Assembly: GCF_014269225.2 (NCBI RefSeq)
Contig: NZ_CP077097.1
Location: 5,033,001 to 5,097,000 of the forward strand
Direction of reading: 5' to 3'
Source: Pseudomonas anuradhapurensis
Lineage (GTDB): Bacteria > Pseudomonadota > Gammaproteobacteria > Pseudomonadales > Pseudomonadaceae
Length of the DNA stretch: 64,000 bases
In this document: piece after piece, positions 7,918 through 17,569 of the stretch
How positions within the stretch are numbered: the stretch's first letter is position 1
How the letters are laid out: every line of letters starts with the position of its first letter
Notes under the pieces: generated by a model
The model's input: only the letters and a program-made list of their open reading frames with translations
Databases searched by the model: none
What the model was told of the DNA's origin: nothing
Program-made: the position numbers and the translations under genes

Positions 7918-10137
7918 GTGTCCGACGTCATCCTGCGCCTTGCCCTGCCCTCCCCGCTGCGTCGCCTGTTCGACTACAAGGCACCGGCGAGCATGGCGCG
8001 CCAGGCCCTGACCCCGGGCATGCGTATCCGCGTGCCGTTCGGCCGCCGCGAAATGATCGGCGTGCTGGTGGAGGTCTGCGAGCACAGCGAAGTGCCGGCA
8101 GACAAGCTGAAAGCGGCCAGCGCCCTGCTCGACCCGCTGTCCCCGATCCCGCCGTCGCTGTTCAAGCTGTGCCTGTGGACTGCCCAGTACTACCAGCACA
8201 GCCTGGGCGATACCCTGAGCTGGGCCCTGCCAACGCTGCTGCGTCAGGGCGAACCCGCCGAGATGCGCCAGGAGCGCTTCTGGCACGTCGCCCCCGGCGC
8301 CCGCCTGGAAGACCCGCGCATCGCCCGTGCCCCACGCCAGCGCGACGCGCTCAAGACCCTGGCCCAGCACCCGCATGGCGTGGCCCACAGCCTGTTGGCC
8401 AAACTCAACCTGAACAAGGACAGCCTCGACCTGTTGCTGGCCAAGGAGCTGGTGCAGATCGAGGTGCGCCGCCACCTGCCGGCGCTGCGCCACGAGCACT
8501 GGCTGGCACAACCCGAACTACCGCTCAACGACGAGCAACGCGAAGCCTTTGACGCCGTGCGCGAAGGCTTCGGCGGCTTCGCGGCGTTCCTGCTGGCTGG
8601 CGTGACCGGCAGCGGCAAGACCGAGGTCTACCTGCAACTGATTCGGGAAACCCTGGAAGCCGGCAAGCAGGCACTGGTGCTGATCCCGGAGATCAACCTC
8701 GGCCCGCAAACCCTGGCGCGTTTCGAACAACGCTTCAACGCCCGCATCGCGCTGCTGCATTCGGCGGTGAACGACCGCGAGCGCCTGGACGCCTGGCTGG
8801 CGGCACGCGACGGTGAAGCGGACATCATCATCGGTACCCGCTCGGCGTTGTTCACGCCGATGAAAAACCCCGGGCTGATCATCATCGACGAAGAACATGA
8901 CGGCTCCTATAAACAGCAGGAAGGCCTGCGCTACCATGCCCGCGACCTGGCGCTGGTGCGCGCCCACCAGGAGAACATCCCGATCCTGCTCGGCTCGGCC
9001 ACGCCGTCGCTGGAAACCCTGCACAACGCCCTCAACGGCCGCTACCGCCTGTTGCGCATGAACCAGCGCGCCGGCGGTGCACGGCCACCGCGCATGCTAC
9101 GCCTGGACGTGAAGAGCCTGCCGCTGGACAGTGGCATCAGCGGCCCGTTGCAGCAGGCCATCCGGCAGACACTGGAGGCCGGCCAGCAAGTGCTGGTGTT
9201 CCTCAACCGCCGCGGCTTCGCCCCGACCTTGCTGTGCCACGACTGCGGCTGGCTGTCGGAATGCCCGCGCTGCGACGCGCGCATGACCGTGCACCAGCGC
9301 TCCGGCGTGCTGCGCTGCCACCATTGCGGTTATGACGAACGCCTGCCGCAGCAGTGCCCACAATGCAACCACGTCGACCTGCGCCCGGTTGGCGCCGGCA
9401 CCGAACGGGCCGAAGAGCGCCTGAAGGTGTTGTTCCCGGATTACCCGATCCTGCGCGTGGACCGCGACAGCACGGCGCGCAAGGACGCCATGCACAACCT
9501 GTTCAGCACCATCCAGCGTGGTCAGCCGAGCATCCTTGTTGGCACCCAGATGCTCGCCAAGGGCCATCACTTCCCGCGGGTTACCCTGGTCGCAATCCTC
9601 GACGCCGATGGTGGGCTGTTCTCCGGTGATTTCCGCGCCAGCGAGCGCATGGCACAACTGATCGTGCAGGTGGCCGGGCGTGCCGGGCGCGCCGAAGAGC
9701 CTGGCAAGGTGATCATCCAGACCCACCTGGCCGACCATCCCCTGCTGGTACAACTGACCGAACAGGGCTACTTCGCGTTTGCCGAACAAGCCTTGCAGGA
9801 GCGCCGCGCCGCAGGGTTGCCACCTTACTCGCACCTGGCACTGCTGCGCGCCGAAGCGCACCGCCCCGGGCAGGCCGAAGGCTTCCTTGACGAGGCCTGC
9901 GCCGCAGCCGAGCGCCTGGTAGCCGAGCAACGCCTGGCGGGCATCGAGCTGCTGGGGCCGGTGCCGGCGCCCATGGAACGGCGGGCCGGGCGCTTCCGCG
10001 CGCAACTGTTGATACAGGCCAATACCCGCGCGCCTTTGCATCGACTGATCAGTGCCTGGTTGCTAGTGTTGGAGCAGATGCCGAGCGGGCGCCAGGTGCG
10101 CTGGTCGCTGGATGTCGACCCGGTAGACCTTTACTGA
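7918..10137 (+). CDS. priA: Primosomal replication restart helicase PriA
   Basis: This 739-residue DEAH-type 3'-5' DNA helicase reloads the replisome at stalled forks. The N-terminal DNA-binding domain (residues about 1-200) recognises the fork 3' end. The helicase core shows Walker [12 protein letters not shown], the DEEH box ([15 protein letters not shown]) and GSATPSLET. The two-zinc module has eight cysteines from CHDCG to CPQC, inserted between the helicase lobes. I chose the GTG at 7918 ([20 protein letters not shown]), which matches the usual PriA N-terminus and length; an in-frame ATG 75 bases upstream gives an unrelated extension over the rpmE promoter region. Confidence 0.93.
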   Translation: MSDVILRLALPSPLRRLFDYKAPASMARQALTPGMRIRVPFGRREMIGVLVEVCEHSEVPADKLKAASALLDPLSPIPPSLFKLCLWTAQYYQHSLGDTLSWALPTLLRQGEPAEMRQERFWHVAPGARLEDPRIARAPRQRDALKTLAQHPHGVAHSLLAKLNLNKDSLDLLLAKELVQIEVRRHLPALRHEHWLAQPELPLNDEQREAFDAVREGFGGFAAFLLAGVTGSGKTEVYLQLIRETLEAGKQALVLIPEINLGPQTLARFEQRFNARIALLHSAVNDRERLDAWLAARDGEADIIIGTRSALFTPMKNPGLIIIDEEHDGSYKQQEGLRYHARDLALVRAHQENIPILLGSATPSLETLHNALNGRYRLLRMNQRAGGARPPRMLRLDVKSLPLDSGISGPLQQAIRQTLEAGQQVLVFLNRRGFAPTLLCHDCGWLSECPRCDARMTVHQRSGVLRCHHCGYDERLPQQCPQCNHVDLRPVGAGTERAEERLKVLFPDYPILRVDRDSTARKDAMHNLFSTIQRGQPSILVGTQMLAKGHHFPRVTLVAILDADGGLFSGDFRASERMAQLIVQVAGRAGRAEEPGKVIIQTHLADHPLLVQLTEQGYFAFAEQALQERRAAGLPPYSHLALLRAEAHRPGQAEGFLDEACAAAERLVAEQRLAGIELLGPVPAPMERRAGRFRAQLLIQANTRAPLHRLISAWLLVLEQMPSGRQVRWSLDVDPVDLY

Positions 10138-10140
10138 TAC

Positions 10141-10246
10141 CGGGGCTGCCTTGCAGCCCATGGCGACACCAGGCCGCTCCTGCAGCGGGATCGCGTCCCC
10201 CTGTGGGAGAGCGGCCCTGTGTCGCGATGGGCTGCAAAGCGGACCC
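10141..10246. repeat. REP-type inverted pair between priA and argS
   Basis: Two diverged copies of the short palindromic element related to GGCCGCTCCTRCAG / AGCGGCCYTGTGTCGCGATGGGCTGCAAAG face each other across about 35 bases. This fills most of the priA-argS spacer and may form a large hairpin. Confidence 0.75.
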
Positions 10247-10343
10247 AAAGGTTGGCAACCCGCTCCCAGCCACGGATAATGTCCAGTTTTTCCACCTGCG
10301 CATCCAAGCGCTCCACCGCGCTTGCGGTCGAAAAGAGATCCCC

Positions 10344-12080
10344 ATGAAAGACACCATTCGCCAGCTGATCCAGCAAGCCCTCACCCAACTCGTCACCGAC
10401 GGTGTGCTGCCTGAAGGGCTGTCGCCGGCGATTCAGGTGGAAAACGCCCGGGACAAGACCCACGGCGACTTCGCCAGCAACATCGCCATGATGCTGGCCA
10501 AGCCGGCCGGCATGAAACCACGCGACCTGGCGGAAAAACTCATCGACGCCCTGCCCGTCAGCGCCGACATCAGCAAGGTCGAGATCGCCGGCCCCGGCTT
10601 CCTCAACTTCTTCCAGAACACCGCCGCCCTGGCCAACCGCCTGGATGCCGCATTGGCCGACGCCCACCTGGGCGCACGCAAGGCTGGCCCTGCGCAGAAG
10701 GTGGTGATCGACATGTCGGCCCCCAACCTGGCCAAGGAAATGCACGTCGGCCACCTGCGTTCGACCATCATCGGTGACAGCGTGGCGCGCGTGCTGGAAT
10801 TCCTCGGCGACGAGGTGATCCGGCAGAACCACGTGGGCGACTGGGGTACCCAGTTCGGCATGCTGCTGGCCTACCTGGAAGAAAACCCGATCACCAGCGA
10901 CGAGCTGTCCGACCTGGAAAACTTCTACCGCGCCGCCAAGAAGCGCTTCGACGAGTCCGAAGAGTTCGCTACCCGGGCGCGCGGCCTGGTGGTCAAGCTG
11001 CAGGCTGGCGACCCGGACTGCATGGCGTTGTGGACACGCTTCAAGGACATCTCGCTGTCGCATTGCCAGAAGACCTACGAGCTGCTCAACGTCAAGCTGA
11101 CCATGGCCGACGTGATGGGCGAGAGCGCCTACAACGCCGACCTGGCCAACGTGGTAGCCGACCTCAAGGCCAAGGGCCTGCTGGTCGAAGACCAGGGCGC
11201 CCAGTGCGTATTCCTCGAGGAGTTCAAGAACAGCGAAGGCGAGCCGCTGCCAGTGATTGTGCAGAAGGCCGACGGCGGCTACCTGTACGCCACCACCGAC
11301 CTGGCCGCCGTGCGCTACCGCAGCAACGTGCTCAAGGCTGACCGCGCCCTGTATTTCGTCGACCAGCGCCAGGCGCTGCACTTCAACCAGGTGTTCGAAG
11401 TCGCACGCCGCGCAGGCTTCGTCGGCCACCCGATGCAGATGGAACACATGGGCTTCGGCACCATGAACGGCGCCGACGGCCGCCCGTTCAAGACCCGTGA
11501 CGGCGGCACCGTGAAGCTGATCGACCTGCTCACCGAGGCCAAGGAGCGCGCCTATGCCCTGGTCAAGGAAAAGAACCCGAGCCTGGCCGACGAAGAACTG
11601 CGCCGCATCGGCGAAGTGGTGGGCATCGGCGCGGTGAAGTACGCCGACCTGTCCAAGCACCGCACCAGCGACTACAGCTTCAACTTCGAGCTGATGCTCA
11701 ACTTCGAAGGCAACACGGCGCCTTACCTGCTGTACGCCTACACCCGCGTGGCCGGCGTGTTCCGCAAGCTGGGCAAGGCCTTTGACCAGGTCGAAGGCAA
11801 CATCGTGCTGCAGGCCCCGCACGAACAGGACCTGGCCGCGCGCCTGGCGCAGTTTGGCGAAATTCTCAACAACGTGGCCGACAAGGGCACGCCGCACGTA
11901 CTGTGCAGCTACCTGTACGACCTGGCCGGGCTGTTCTCCAGCTTCTACGAGAACTGCCCGATCCTCGCCGCCGAAACTGCAGAACAGCAGCAGAGCCGTC
12001 TGCGTCTGGCGGCCCTGACTGGCCGCACCCTCAAGCAAGGTCTGGAACTGCTCGGCCTGGAAACCCTGGAGCGCATGTAA
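10344..12080 (+). CDS. argS: Arginyl-tRNA synthetase
   Basis: This 578-residue class Ia synthetase charges tRNA-Arg. An N-terminal Add1 domain (about residues 1-110) recognises the tRNA D-loop. The catalytic domain has the HIGH variant [12 protein letters not shown] and the [11 protein letters not shown] block. The C-terminal helical anticodon-binding (DALR) domain includes [25 protein letters not shown] and ends LGLETLERM. The ATG at 10344 has AAGAGAT upstream and matches family length; the in-frame extension runs through the REP element. The SPOR gene follows two bases after the stop, so the two are probably cotranscribed. Confidence 0.96.
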   Translation: MKDTIRQLIQQALTQLVTDGVLPEGLSPAIQVENARDKTHGDFASNIAMMLAKPAGMKPRDLAEKLIDALPVSADISKVEIAGPGFLNFFQNTAALANRLDAALADAHLGARKAGPAQKVVIDMSAPNLAKEMHVGHLRSTIIGDSVARVLEFLGDEVIRQNHVGDWGTQFGMLLAYLEENPITSDELSDLENFYRAAKKRFDESEEFATRARGLVVKLQAGDPDCMALWTRFKDISLSHCQKTYELLNVKLTMADVMGESAYNADLANVVADLKAKGLLVEDQGAQCVFLEEFKNSEGEPLPVIVQKADGGYLYATTDLAAVRYRSNVLKADRALYFVDQRQALHFNQVFEVARRAGFVGHPMQMEHMGFGTMNGADGRPFKTRDGGTVKLIDLLTEAKERAYALVKEKNPSLADEELRRIGEVVGIGAVKYADLSKHRTSDYSFNFELMLNFEGNTAPYLLYAYTRVAGVFRKLGKAFDQVEGNIVLQAPHEQDLAARLAQFGEILNNVADKGTPHVLCSYLYDLAGLFSSFYENCPILAAETAEQQQSRLRLAALTGRTLKQGLELLGLETLERM

Positions 12081-12081
12081 G

Positions 12082-12780
12082 TTGGCTGCCAAGAAAAAAC
12101 CTGCCCCAAAACGCGGCGCCAGCCGTCAGACGGCGCCGGCCAAGCAGCCGATTCCCGGTTGGGTATGGCTGGCGGTCGGCCTGACTGTAGGCGCGTTCAT
12201 CGTGTTCCTGATGAAGCTCGAGCCTGGTGGCGATGACATCAAGCGGGCCAAGCCCGAGCAGCAGAAGCCGGAAAAAGTGGCCGAAGCCGGCAAGACGACA
12301 CAAGCCGCATCGCAGCAGCCGGTGAAGCCGAAGTATGACTTCTATACCCTGCTGCCGGAGACCGAGGTGATCGTGCCGCCGGAAGCCGTGCCCGAGAAAA
12401 CACCGCCCGTCCCGGCCCAACCGGTGACACCGGTGACCCCTGCCGAAGCGGCAAAGATCGACACGGCGCGGGCCCAGGCGGCGCTGATGGGCCAGACCCC
12501 GCCGCCGGCGCCACCGGTGATCAAGCCAGCGGCGACCACGCAGTTCTTCCTCCAGGCTGGCTCGTTCCGCAAGCAGGCTGACGCCGACAAGGTGCGCGCG
12601 CAGATCATCCTGCTGGGCCAGGCGGTAAAGGTGGAGTCGGGCACGGTCAAGGACGAAACCTGGTACCGCGTCATGGTCGGCCCGTTCAGCAACCGCGAGC
12701 AGCTGACCGGGGCGCAGAAGCAGCTGGCCGGGGCTGGTTTCAGCAACCTGCTGCTGCAACAGCGGCAAACCCGCCAGTAG
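12082..12780 (+). CDS. SPOR-domain inner-membrane protein (FtsN-like)
   Basis: This 232-residue bitopic protein has a short basic cytoplasmic N-terminus (AAKKKPAPKRG), one transmembrane helix (about residues 26-44), a long Pro/Ala/Lys-rich periplasmic linker and a C-terminal SPOR domain (about residues 152-228, FFLQAGSFRKQADADKVRAQ to FSNLLLQ). SPOR domains bind denuded septal glycan, so it probably acts at the division site. The start is TTG, one base after the argS stop; argS followed by a SPOR gene is conserved in Pseudomonas. FtsN essential-domain residues are not obvious, so the symbol is withheld. Confidence 0.85.
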   Translation: MAAKKKPAPKRGASRQTAPAKQPIPGWVWLAVGLTVGAFIVFLMKLEPGGDDIKRAKPEQQKPEKVAEAGKTTQAASQQPVKPKYDFYTLLPETEVIVPPEAVPEKTPPVPAQPVTPVTPAEAAKIDTARAQAALMGQTPPPAPPVIKPAATTQFFLQAGSFRKQADADKVRAQIILLGQAVKVESGTVKDETWYRVMVGPFSNREQLTGAQKQLAGAGFSNLLLQQRQTRQ

Positions 12781-12788
12781 CCTGTGAG

Positions 12789-12912
12789 CGGGGGCGCTGT
12801 GCGCCCCTGTCGCGACGCAAGGCCGCTCCTACAGAGACCGCGACAACCCCAGAGGGCTTATCCGATCTTTGTAGGAGCGGCCTTGTGTCGCGATGGGCTG
12901 CAAAGCAGCCCC
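12789..12912. repeat. REP-type inverted pair
   Basis: CGCGACGCAAGGCCGCTCCT and the opposite-strand partner GTAGGAGCGGCCTTGTGTCG face each other across about 45 bases. Flanking GGGGCGC and GGGCTGCAAAGCAGCCC palindromes lie immediately downstream of the SPOR gene. Confidence 0.85.
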
Positions 12913-12919
12913 AGGGCCC

Positions 12920-13336
12920 TCAAGCCCGTACCGCATTGCGCTCGGACACCTGGCTGTTCAACGTCCAGAAGTCGTACAGCACTCCCACCAGGCACAGCCC
13001 GCCTGTGAAGAAGTAGATGATCGCGGTCACCCACTTGCCCTGGTACAACCGGTGCAGGCCGAACACCCCGAGGAAGGTCAGCAGGATCCAGGCGATGTTG
13101 TAGTCGATGCGCCCGGACTGGAACCTCAAGTCGGCCTCACGGTCCATGGACGGGATCAGGAACAGGTCGATCAACCAGCCGATGCCCAGCAGGCCCAGGG
13201 TCAGGAACCAGATGGTGCCGGTGACGGGCTTGCCGTAGTAAAAGCGATGCGACCCGGTGAAGCCGAAAATCCACAACAGGTAGCCAATGGTCTTGCTGTG
13301 GGTATCGTGAAACGGCGCTCCCTGATAACTGTTCAT
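12920..13336 (-). CDS. Small membrane protein with two TM2-type units
   Basis: This 138-residue protein has four hydrophobic segments arranged as two TM2-like units. Unit one is about residues 17-63 (IGYLLWIFGFTGSHRFYYGK then WFLTLGLLGIGWLIDLFLI). Unit two is about residues 81-125 (WILLTFLGVFGLHRLYQGK then YFFTGGLCLVGVLYDFW). Each has the aromatic/Gly-x-HR-x-Y-x-GK turn and a terminal D after the second helix. TM2 proteins have no agreed bacterial function. It lies between REP elements and the NlpC/P60 gene, on the opposite strand. No operon partner is evident. Confidence 0.8.
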   Translation of the reverse strand: MNSYQGAPFHDTHSKTIGYLLWIFGFTGSHRFYYGKPVTGTIWFLTLGLLGIGWLIDLFLIPSMDREADLRFQSGRIDYNIAWILLTFLGVFGLHRLYQGKWVTAIIYFFTGGLCLVGVLYDFWTLNSQVSERNAVRA

Positions 13337-13430
13337 GCATAGCTCCCGCGGGTTATCCGAAAATTTTCTAAAAAAAAATGTGACTTTCTCGTCGCAGGCC
13401 GACGTACGGCACCCGGACAGTCGACCAACG

Positions 13431-13445
13431 GATCAAAGATTGATC
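13431..13445. promoter_or_regulatory. Palindrome upstream of the NlpC/P60 gene
   Basis: A perfect GATCAA-AGA-TTGATC palindrome lies 10 bases before a TATAAA that could serve as a -10 for the downstream gene. The binding protein is unknown. Confidence 0.3.
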
Positions 13446-13502
13446 AAAAAGCTGTTATAAAGTTGCGCGCCCAACACACAACTATTCATAAGAGCTTCAT
13501 CT

Positions 13503-14132
13503 ATGCCGCCTTTACTCAAGACATGGCTGACCCTCTGCCTATTATTGCCCCTGGCCGCCCACGCCACCAATCGTGAGCAACGTCTTCCCAATGGTTTCAC
13601 CGGCTACACCAGCAATGCCTCGGTGAGACACGCACCGGTCAAGCAGACCACGCTGCGCAGCCGCCCGAGCAATGCCGCCAGCGGCCGCAGCAGCGGCCCA
13701 ACCATTGCCATGTCACCGAAGCAGAGCAGTGATGTGCTCAGCCGTGCGGTGAATGTGCTCGGCACCCCTTACGTCTGGGGCGGCAGCAGCCCGAAGAAAG
13801 GCTTCGACTGCAGCGGGCTGGTCAAGTACGCCTTCAACGATGTCGCCGACGTCGACCTGCCGCGCACCTCCAACGCCATGGCCCAAGGCCACGGGGTCAA
13901 GGTGGCCAAGGGCGACCTCAAACCGGGCGACCTGATCTTCTTCAATATCAAGAGCCGTCGGGTCAATCACGTTGCCATCTACCTGGGCAATGACCGCTTC
14001 ATCCATGCCCCGCGTCGTGGCAAGCGGGTGAGCATCGACACCCTGAGCAAGCCTTACTGGCAGCAGCATTACGTAGTAGCCAAGCGAGTGTTGCCAAAAG
14101 AACAGCAGCAACTGAACCTGGCCAAGCGCTGA
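13503..14132 (+). CDS. NlpC/P60-family cell-wall peptidase
   Basis: This 209-residue exported protein has a signal peptide (MPPLLKTWLTLCLLLPLAAHA), a basic low-complexity linker (about 25-75), then an NlpC/P60 domain. The catalytic cysteine sits in FDCSGLVKYAF, the first histidine in VNHVAIYLG and the third position in FIHAPRRG. Such enzymes cleave D-Glu-meso-DAP bonds in peptidoglycan stem peptides, as do MepS and related lytic peptidases. The cysteine is not preceded by a lipobox, so this copy is periplasmic rather than an OM lipoprotein. It appears to be monocistronic. Confidence 0.88.
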   Translation: MPPLLKTWLTLCLLLPLAAHATNREQRLPNGFTGYTSNASVRHAPVKQTTLRSRPSNAASGRSSGPTIAMSPKQSSDVLSRAVNVLGTPYVWGGSSPKKGFDCSGLVKYAFNDVADVDLPRTSNAMAQGHGVKVAKGDLKPGDLIFFNIKSRRVNHVAIYLGNDRFIHAPRRGKRVSIDTLSKPYWQQHYVVAKRVLPKEQQQLNLAKR

Positions 14133-14154
14133 TCTGATCGGCGCTCTCCTGTAT

Positions 14155-14250
14155 CGGCCTCTTCGCGGGCACGCCCGCTCCCACAGGTACCGCGTCGCTC
14201 TCGCGGGCAGCGCCATACCTGTGGGAGCGGGCGTGCCCGCGAAGGGGCCG
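14155..14250. repeat. REP-type inverted pair, GCGGGCACGCCCGC family
   Basis: CTTCGCGGGCACGCCCGCTC and its reverse complement GAGCGGGCGTGCCCGCGAAG flank about 40 bases between the NlpC/P60 gene and pilT. It is a different REP family from the GGAGCGGCCTTG copies. Confidence 0.85.
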
Positions 14251-14259
14251 GTACAGCCA

Positions 14260-15258
14260 CTACAAGTCCTCAATCAGCCCTCGCTCCCTCAGTCCTCGCA
14301 TCGCCCCCTCCATCGTCCGCATCCCGTCCGCACCACCCGCCTGCATCACCGAACACAACTGCGCCATACGCCCTTCCCGAATCAGGTTACGCACCGCTGG
14401 CGTAACCACCAGCACCTCACGCGCCGCAACCCGCCCTCCCCCCGCACGCCTGACCAATATTTGCGCCACCACCAGGCGCAACGACTCGGCCAGCATCGCC
14501 CGCACCAGCGGCTTCTCTTCGGCCGCAAACACCTCCACCAACCGGTCAACGCTGTTCACCGCCGAACGCGTATGCACGGTCGCCAGCACCAAGTGCCCGG
14601 TCTCCGCCGCGCGCAAGGCCAGGCGAATGGTTTCCAGGTCGCGCAGCTCCCCGATCATGATCACATCCGGGTCCTGACGCAGGGCACTGCGCAGCCCTTG
14701 GGCAAACCCGCCGCAATGGCGGCCGATCTCTCGCTGGTTGACCAGGCTGCGCTGGCTATTGTGGATAACTTCGACAGGGTCTTCGAGGGTGATGATGTGC
14801 AGTGCCCGCTCACGGTTCAGCTGGTCGAGCAGCGCCGCCAGGGTGCTGGACTTGCCGCTGCCGGTCGGCCCACCCACCAGGATCAAGCCATCACTGCACT
14901 GCGCAACAGCTTGAAACACATCCCTCAGCTCGAGTTCATCGAGCGTGGCGATGCGCCCCGGGATCAGGCGGAAGGTGGCCGCAGGGCCATGCAACTGGCG
15001 AAACAGGTTCAGCCGAAAGCGCCCCAGTGCCGGCAACTCCAGCGCCAGGTCCAGCTCATCTCCCTGGGTCCACTGTCGGCGCCGGGCTTCATCCAGCATG
15101 GGTGCCATGCCCTCGATCAAGACGTCCGGGCTCAAGGTCGGCAGAGCCACGCGCTGCAACTCCCCATCCAGGCGCAGCATCGGTGTCTGGCCCGCCGCCA
15201 GGTGCAGGTCGGAAGCGCCCGCATCCACGGCCAGGGCCAACAGGTCGGTCACATCCAT
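14260..15258 (-). CDS. pilT: Type IV pilus retraction ATPase PilT
   Basis: This 332-residue hexameric ATPase powers pilus retraction and twitching. Visible landmarks are an N-terminal PAS-like domain, Walker A GGPTGSGKSST, Walker B in DPDVIMIGELRD, the His box HLVLATVHT and the PilT-type C-terminal AVRNLIREGRMAQL motif. It is slightly shorter than the usual 344 residues. I chose the ATG at 15258 because GGGGAG lies five bases upstream; another in-frame start is 12 bases earlier. It is divergent from yggS, the common arrangement in pseudomonads. It works with the pilMNOPQ machine at the start of the window. Confidence 0.9.
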   Translation of the reverse strand: MDVTDLLALAVDAGASDLHLAAGQTPMLRLDGELQRVALPTLSPDVLIEGMAPMLDEARRRQWTQGDELDLALELPALGRFRLNLFRQLHGPAATFRLIPGRIATLDELELRDVFQAVAQCSDGLILVGGPTGSGKSSTLAALLDQLNRERALHIITLEDPVEVIHNSQRSLVNQREIGRHCGGFAQGLRSALRQDPDVIMIGELRDLETIRLALRAAETGHLVLATVHTRSAVNSVDRLVEVFAAEEKPLVRAMLAESLRLVVAQILVRRAGGGRVAAREVLVVTPAVRNLIREGRMAQLCSVMQAGGADGMRTMEGAMRGLRERGLIEDL

Positions 15259-15322
15259 GAGACTCCCCAAAGGCCTGCAAGTAGGTAGAATGCCGCAAAC
15301 CCTAAAACGCCGGCATCAGTCC

Positions 15323-16012
15323 ATGTCCACCCTAGCAGACAACCTTTCCGCTATTTCCGCCCGTATCGCCAGCGCTGCCCAGGCTGCCGGGCGTGATCCG
15401 GCCAGCGTCCAGTTGCTGGCCGTGAGCAAGACCAAGCCAGCCAGCGCCATCCGCGAAATCCACGCCGCAGGCGTGCGTGATATCGGTGAAAATTACCTAC
15501 AAGAAGCGCTGGCAAAGCAGCAGGCACTCAGCGACTTGCCCTTGATCTGGCACTTCATCGGCCCCATTCAGTCGAACAAGACCAAAGCCATCGCCGAGCA
15601 TTTCGACTGGGTACATTCCGTGGACCGTCTGAAGATCGCCCAACGCCTGTCGGAACAGCGTCCTGCCGGGCTGGCGCCGCTGAATATCTGCCTGCAGGTG
15701 AACGTCAGCGGAGAGGACAGCAAATCCGGCTGCGCACCGGCTGACTTGCCGGCCTTGGCGAAAGCGGTAGCCGCGCTACCCAACCTGCGCCTGCGCGGGC
15801 TGATGGCCATTCCCGAACCCACCGACGACCGCGCCGCCCAAGAGGCAGCCTTCGCCACCCTGCGCAAGCTGCATGAAGAACTCGGGCTGGGCCTGGATAC
15901 GCTGTCCATGGGCATGAGCCACGACCTGGAAGCCGCCATTGCCCAAGGCGCGACGTGGGTGCGTATCGGTACTGCCCTGTTCGGTGCCCGCGACTACAGC
16001 GGCCACGCCTGA
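15323..16012 (+). CDS. yggS: PLP-binding homeostasis protein YggS (PLPBP)
   Basis: This 229-residue single-domain PLP-binding TIM barrel belongs to the YggS/PROSC family, which buffers pyridoxal phosphate and affects amino-acid pools without a known catalytic activity. The PLP lysine lies in LLAVSKTKPA; other signatures are IGENYLQEAL, WHFIGPIQSNK, LMAIPEP and LSMGMSHDLEAAI plus VRIGTALFG. It is the first gene of a plus-strand run continuing with proC and yggT. A TAGAAT hexamer lies about 32 bases upstream. The longer in-frame upstream start would overlap pilT antisense and is not credible. Confidence 0.93.
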   Translation: MSTLADNLSAISARIASAAQAAGRDPASVQLLAVSKTKPASAIREIHAAGVRDIGENYLQEALAKQQALSDLPLIWHFIGPIQSNKTKAIAEHFDWVHSVDRLKIAQRLSEQRPAGLAPLNICLQVNVSGEDSKSGCAPADLPALAKAVAALPNLRLRGLMAIPEPTDDRAAQEAAFATLRKLHEELGLGLDTLSMGMSHDLEAAIAQGATWVRIGTALFGARDYSGHA

Positions 16013-16050
16013 TCCCATGCTTTACTCACTCTTTCCAACAAGGACCTGAC

Positions 16051-16869
16051 ATGAGCAAGACACGTATTGCCTTTATCGGCGCCGGCAACATGGCCGCCAG
16101 CCTGATCGGTGGTCTGCGTGCCCAGGGCCTGGACGCCTCGCAGATCCGCGCCAGCGACCCGGGCGCCGAGACCCGCAGCCGCATCCAGGCCGAGCACGGC
16201 ATCGAAACCTTCGAGGACAACGCCCAGGCCATCGACGGCGCCGACGTCATCGTGCTGGCGGTAAAGCCACAGGTCATGAAAGCCGTTTGCCAGGCCCTGC
16301 AACCCAACCTGCAGGACGGCCAGCTGATCGTTTCCATCGCCGCCGGCATCACCTGCGCCAGCCTGCAAAGCTGGGTTGGCGCGCGCCCGGTGGTACGCTG
16401 CATGCCCAACACCCCTGCCCTGCTGCGCCAAGGCGTGAGCGGCCTGTATGCCACCGCACAGGTGTCCGCCGAGCAGCGCCAGCAGGCCGAGCAACTGCTG
16501 TCGGCCGTGGGCACCGCCCTGTGGCTGGAGCAGGAACAGCAACTGGACGCCGTGACCGCTGTTTCCGGCAGTGGCCCGGCGTACTTCTTCCTGCTGATCG
16601 AAGCCATGACCGCGGCGGGGGAAAAACTCGGCCTGCCACGCGAAACCGCTTCCCAGCTGACCCTGCAGACGGCCCTGGGCGCCGCGCGCATGGCGGTCGC
16701 CAGCGATGTCGATGCCGCCGAGCTGCGCCGCCGTGTCACCTCGCCCGCCGGCACCACCGAAGCGGCGATCAAGTCATTCCAGGCCAGCGGCTTCGAAGCC
16801 ATCGTCGAGCAGGCCCTGCAGGCTGCCGCCACGCGCTCTGCGGAGCTGGCCGAACAACTGGGCAAATAA
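16051..16869 (+). CDS. proC: Pyrroline-5-carboxylate reductase
   Basis: This 272-residue enzyme catalyses the last step of proline synthesis (P5C + NAD(P)H to proline). The Rossmann motif FIGAGNMAASLIGGL opens the protein. MPNTPALLRQGVSG and the C-terminal signature AVSGSGPAYFFLLIEAM with RRRVTSPAGTTEAAIKSF identify the family. The ATG at 16051 has AAGGA upstream. It lies 38 bases after yggS and 10 bases before yggT, in the widely conserved yggS-proC-yggT order. Confidence 0.96.
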   Translation: MSKTRIAFIGAGNMAASLIGGLRAQGLDASQIRASDPGAETRSRIQAEHGIETFEDNAQAIDGADVIVLAVKPQVMKAVCQALQPNLQDGQLIVSIAAGITCASLQSWVGARPVVRCMPNTPALLRQGVSGLYATAQVSAEQRQQAEQLLSAVGTALWLEQEQQLDAVTAVSGSGPAYFFLLIEAMTAAGEKLGLPRETASQLTLQTALGAARMAVASDVDAAELRRRVTSPAGTTEAAIKSFQASGFEAIVEQALQAAATRSAELAEQLGK

Positions 16870-16879
16870 GGAGTTCCAG

Positions 16880-17470
16880 ATGAATGCACTGTCCGGCGCC
16901 GCGATCTTCGTGGTGCAAACCCTGGTCAGCCTGTACCTGGTGATCGTCCTGCTGCGCTTCGTGCTGCAGCTGGTGAAGGCCAACTTCTACAACCCGCTTT
17001 GCCAGTTCGCAGTACGCGCCACTCAGCCGCTGCTCAAGCCGATTCGCCGGATCATCCCCAGTGTCGGCGGGCTGGATACCTCGTCGCTGCTGCTGTCGGT
17101 GGTCATCCAGGCGCTGTTGATGGGCTTCGTGCTGATGGTCACCTACGGTACCTTCGGCGACATCCTGCACCTGCTGATGTGGGCGATCATCGGGATCACC
17201 TCGCTGTTCCTGAAGATTTTCTGGGTGGCGATGATCGTCATGGTGATCGTTTCCTGGGTCGCCCCCAACAGCCACAACCCAGCCGCCGAGCTGGCCTACC
17301 AGATCAGCGAACCGGTGCTGGCACCGTTCCGCCGCATCGTGCCCAACCTGGGCGGCATGGACATCTCGCCGATCTTCGCCTTCCTCGCGATCCAGGTGAT
17401 CCAGTCGTTCGTGATGCCGCCGCTGGCCGCCTACGCCGGCATGCCACAAGAGCTGTGGCGGATGATCTGA
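16880..17470 (+). CDS. yggT: YggT-family integral membrane protein
   Basis: This 196-residue protein contains two YggT domains, each with two transmembrane segments and the conserved NP...P(I/F)RRI(I/V)P.xGG(L/M)D pattern. The two copies are KPIRRIIPSVGGLD at about residue 53 and APFRRIVPNLGGMD at about residue 149. The family has been linked to osmotic tolerance and cell division, but the molecular role is unsettled. AAGGAG lies seven bases upstream of the ATG and overlaps the proC stop, so translation is probably coupled. Confidence 0.9.
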   Translation: MNALSGAAIFVVQTLVSLYLVIVLLRFVLQLVKANFYNPLCQFAVRATQPLLKPIRRIIPSVGGLDTSSLLLSVVIQALLMGFVLMVTYGTFGDILHLLMWAIIGITSLFLKIFWVAMIVMVIVSWVAPNSHNPAAELAYQISEPVLAPFRRIVPNLGGMDISPIFAFLAIQVIQSFVMPPLAAYAGMPQELWRMI

Positions 17471-17569
17471 GCCGCCCCCGGCCCTGGTCGCTTCCAGTGG
17501 CAAGCCTGTGCTTGCCGCTGGGGGTAGCGCTCTTTAGACTGACGCCTCCGTCAAGCGTGAGCAGGGTCG

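Noticed and set aside
10131..12092. Long minus-strand open frame opposite argS (over 600 codons)
   Set aside because: It mirrors argS codons, has low-complexity V/A/Q/H composition and no family motifs; a product of high GC at third positions.
13337..13502. A/T-rich spacer before the NlpC/P60 gene as a possible small RNA
   Set aside because: No terminator or conserved structure seen; a simple promoter region explains it.
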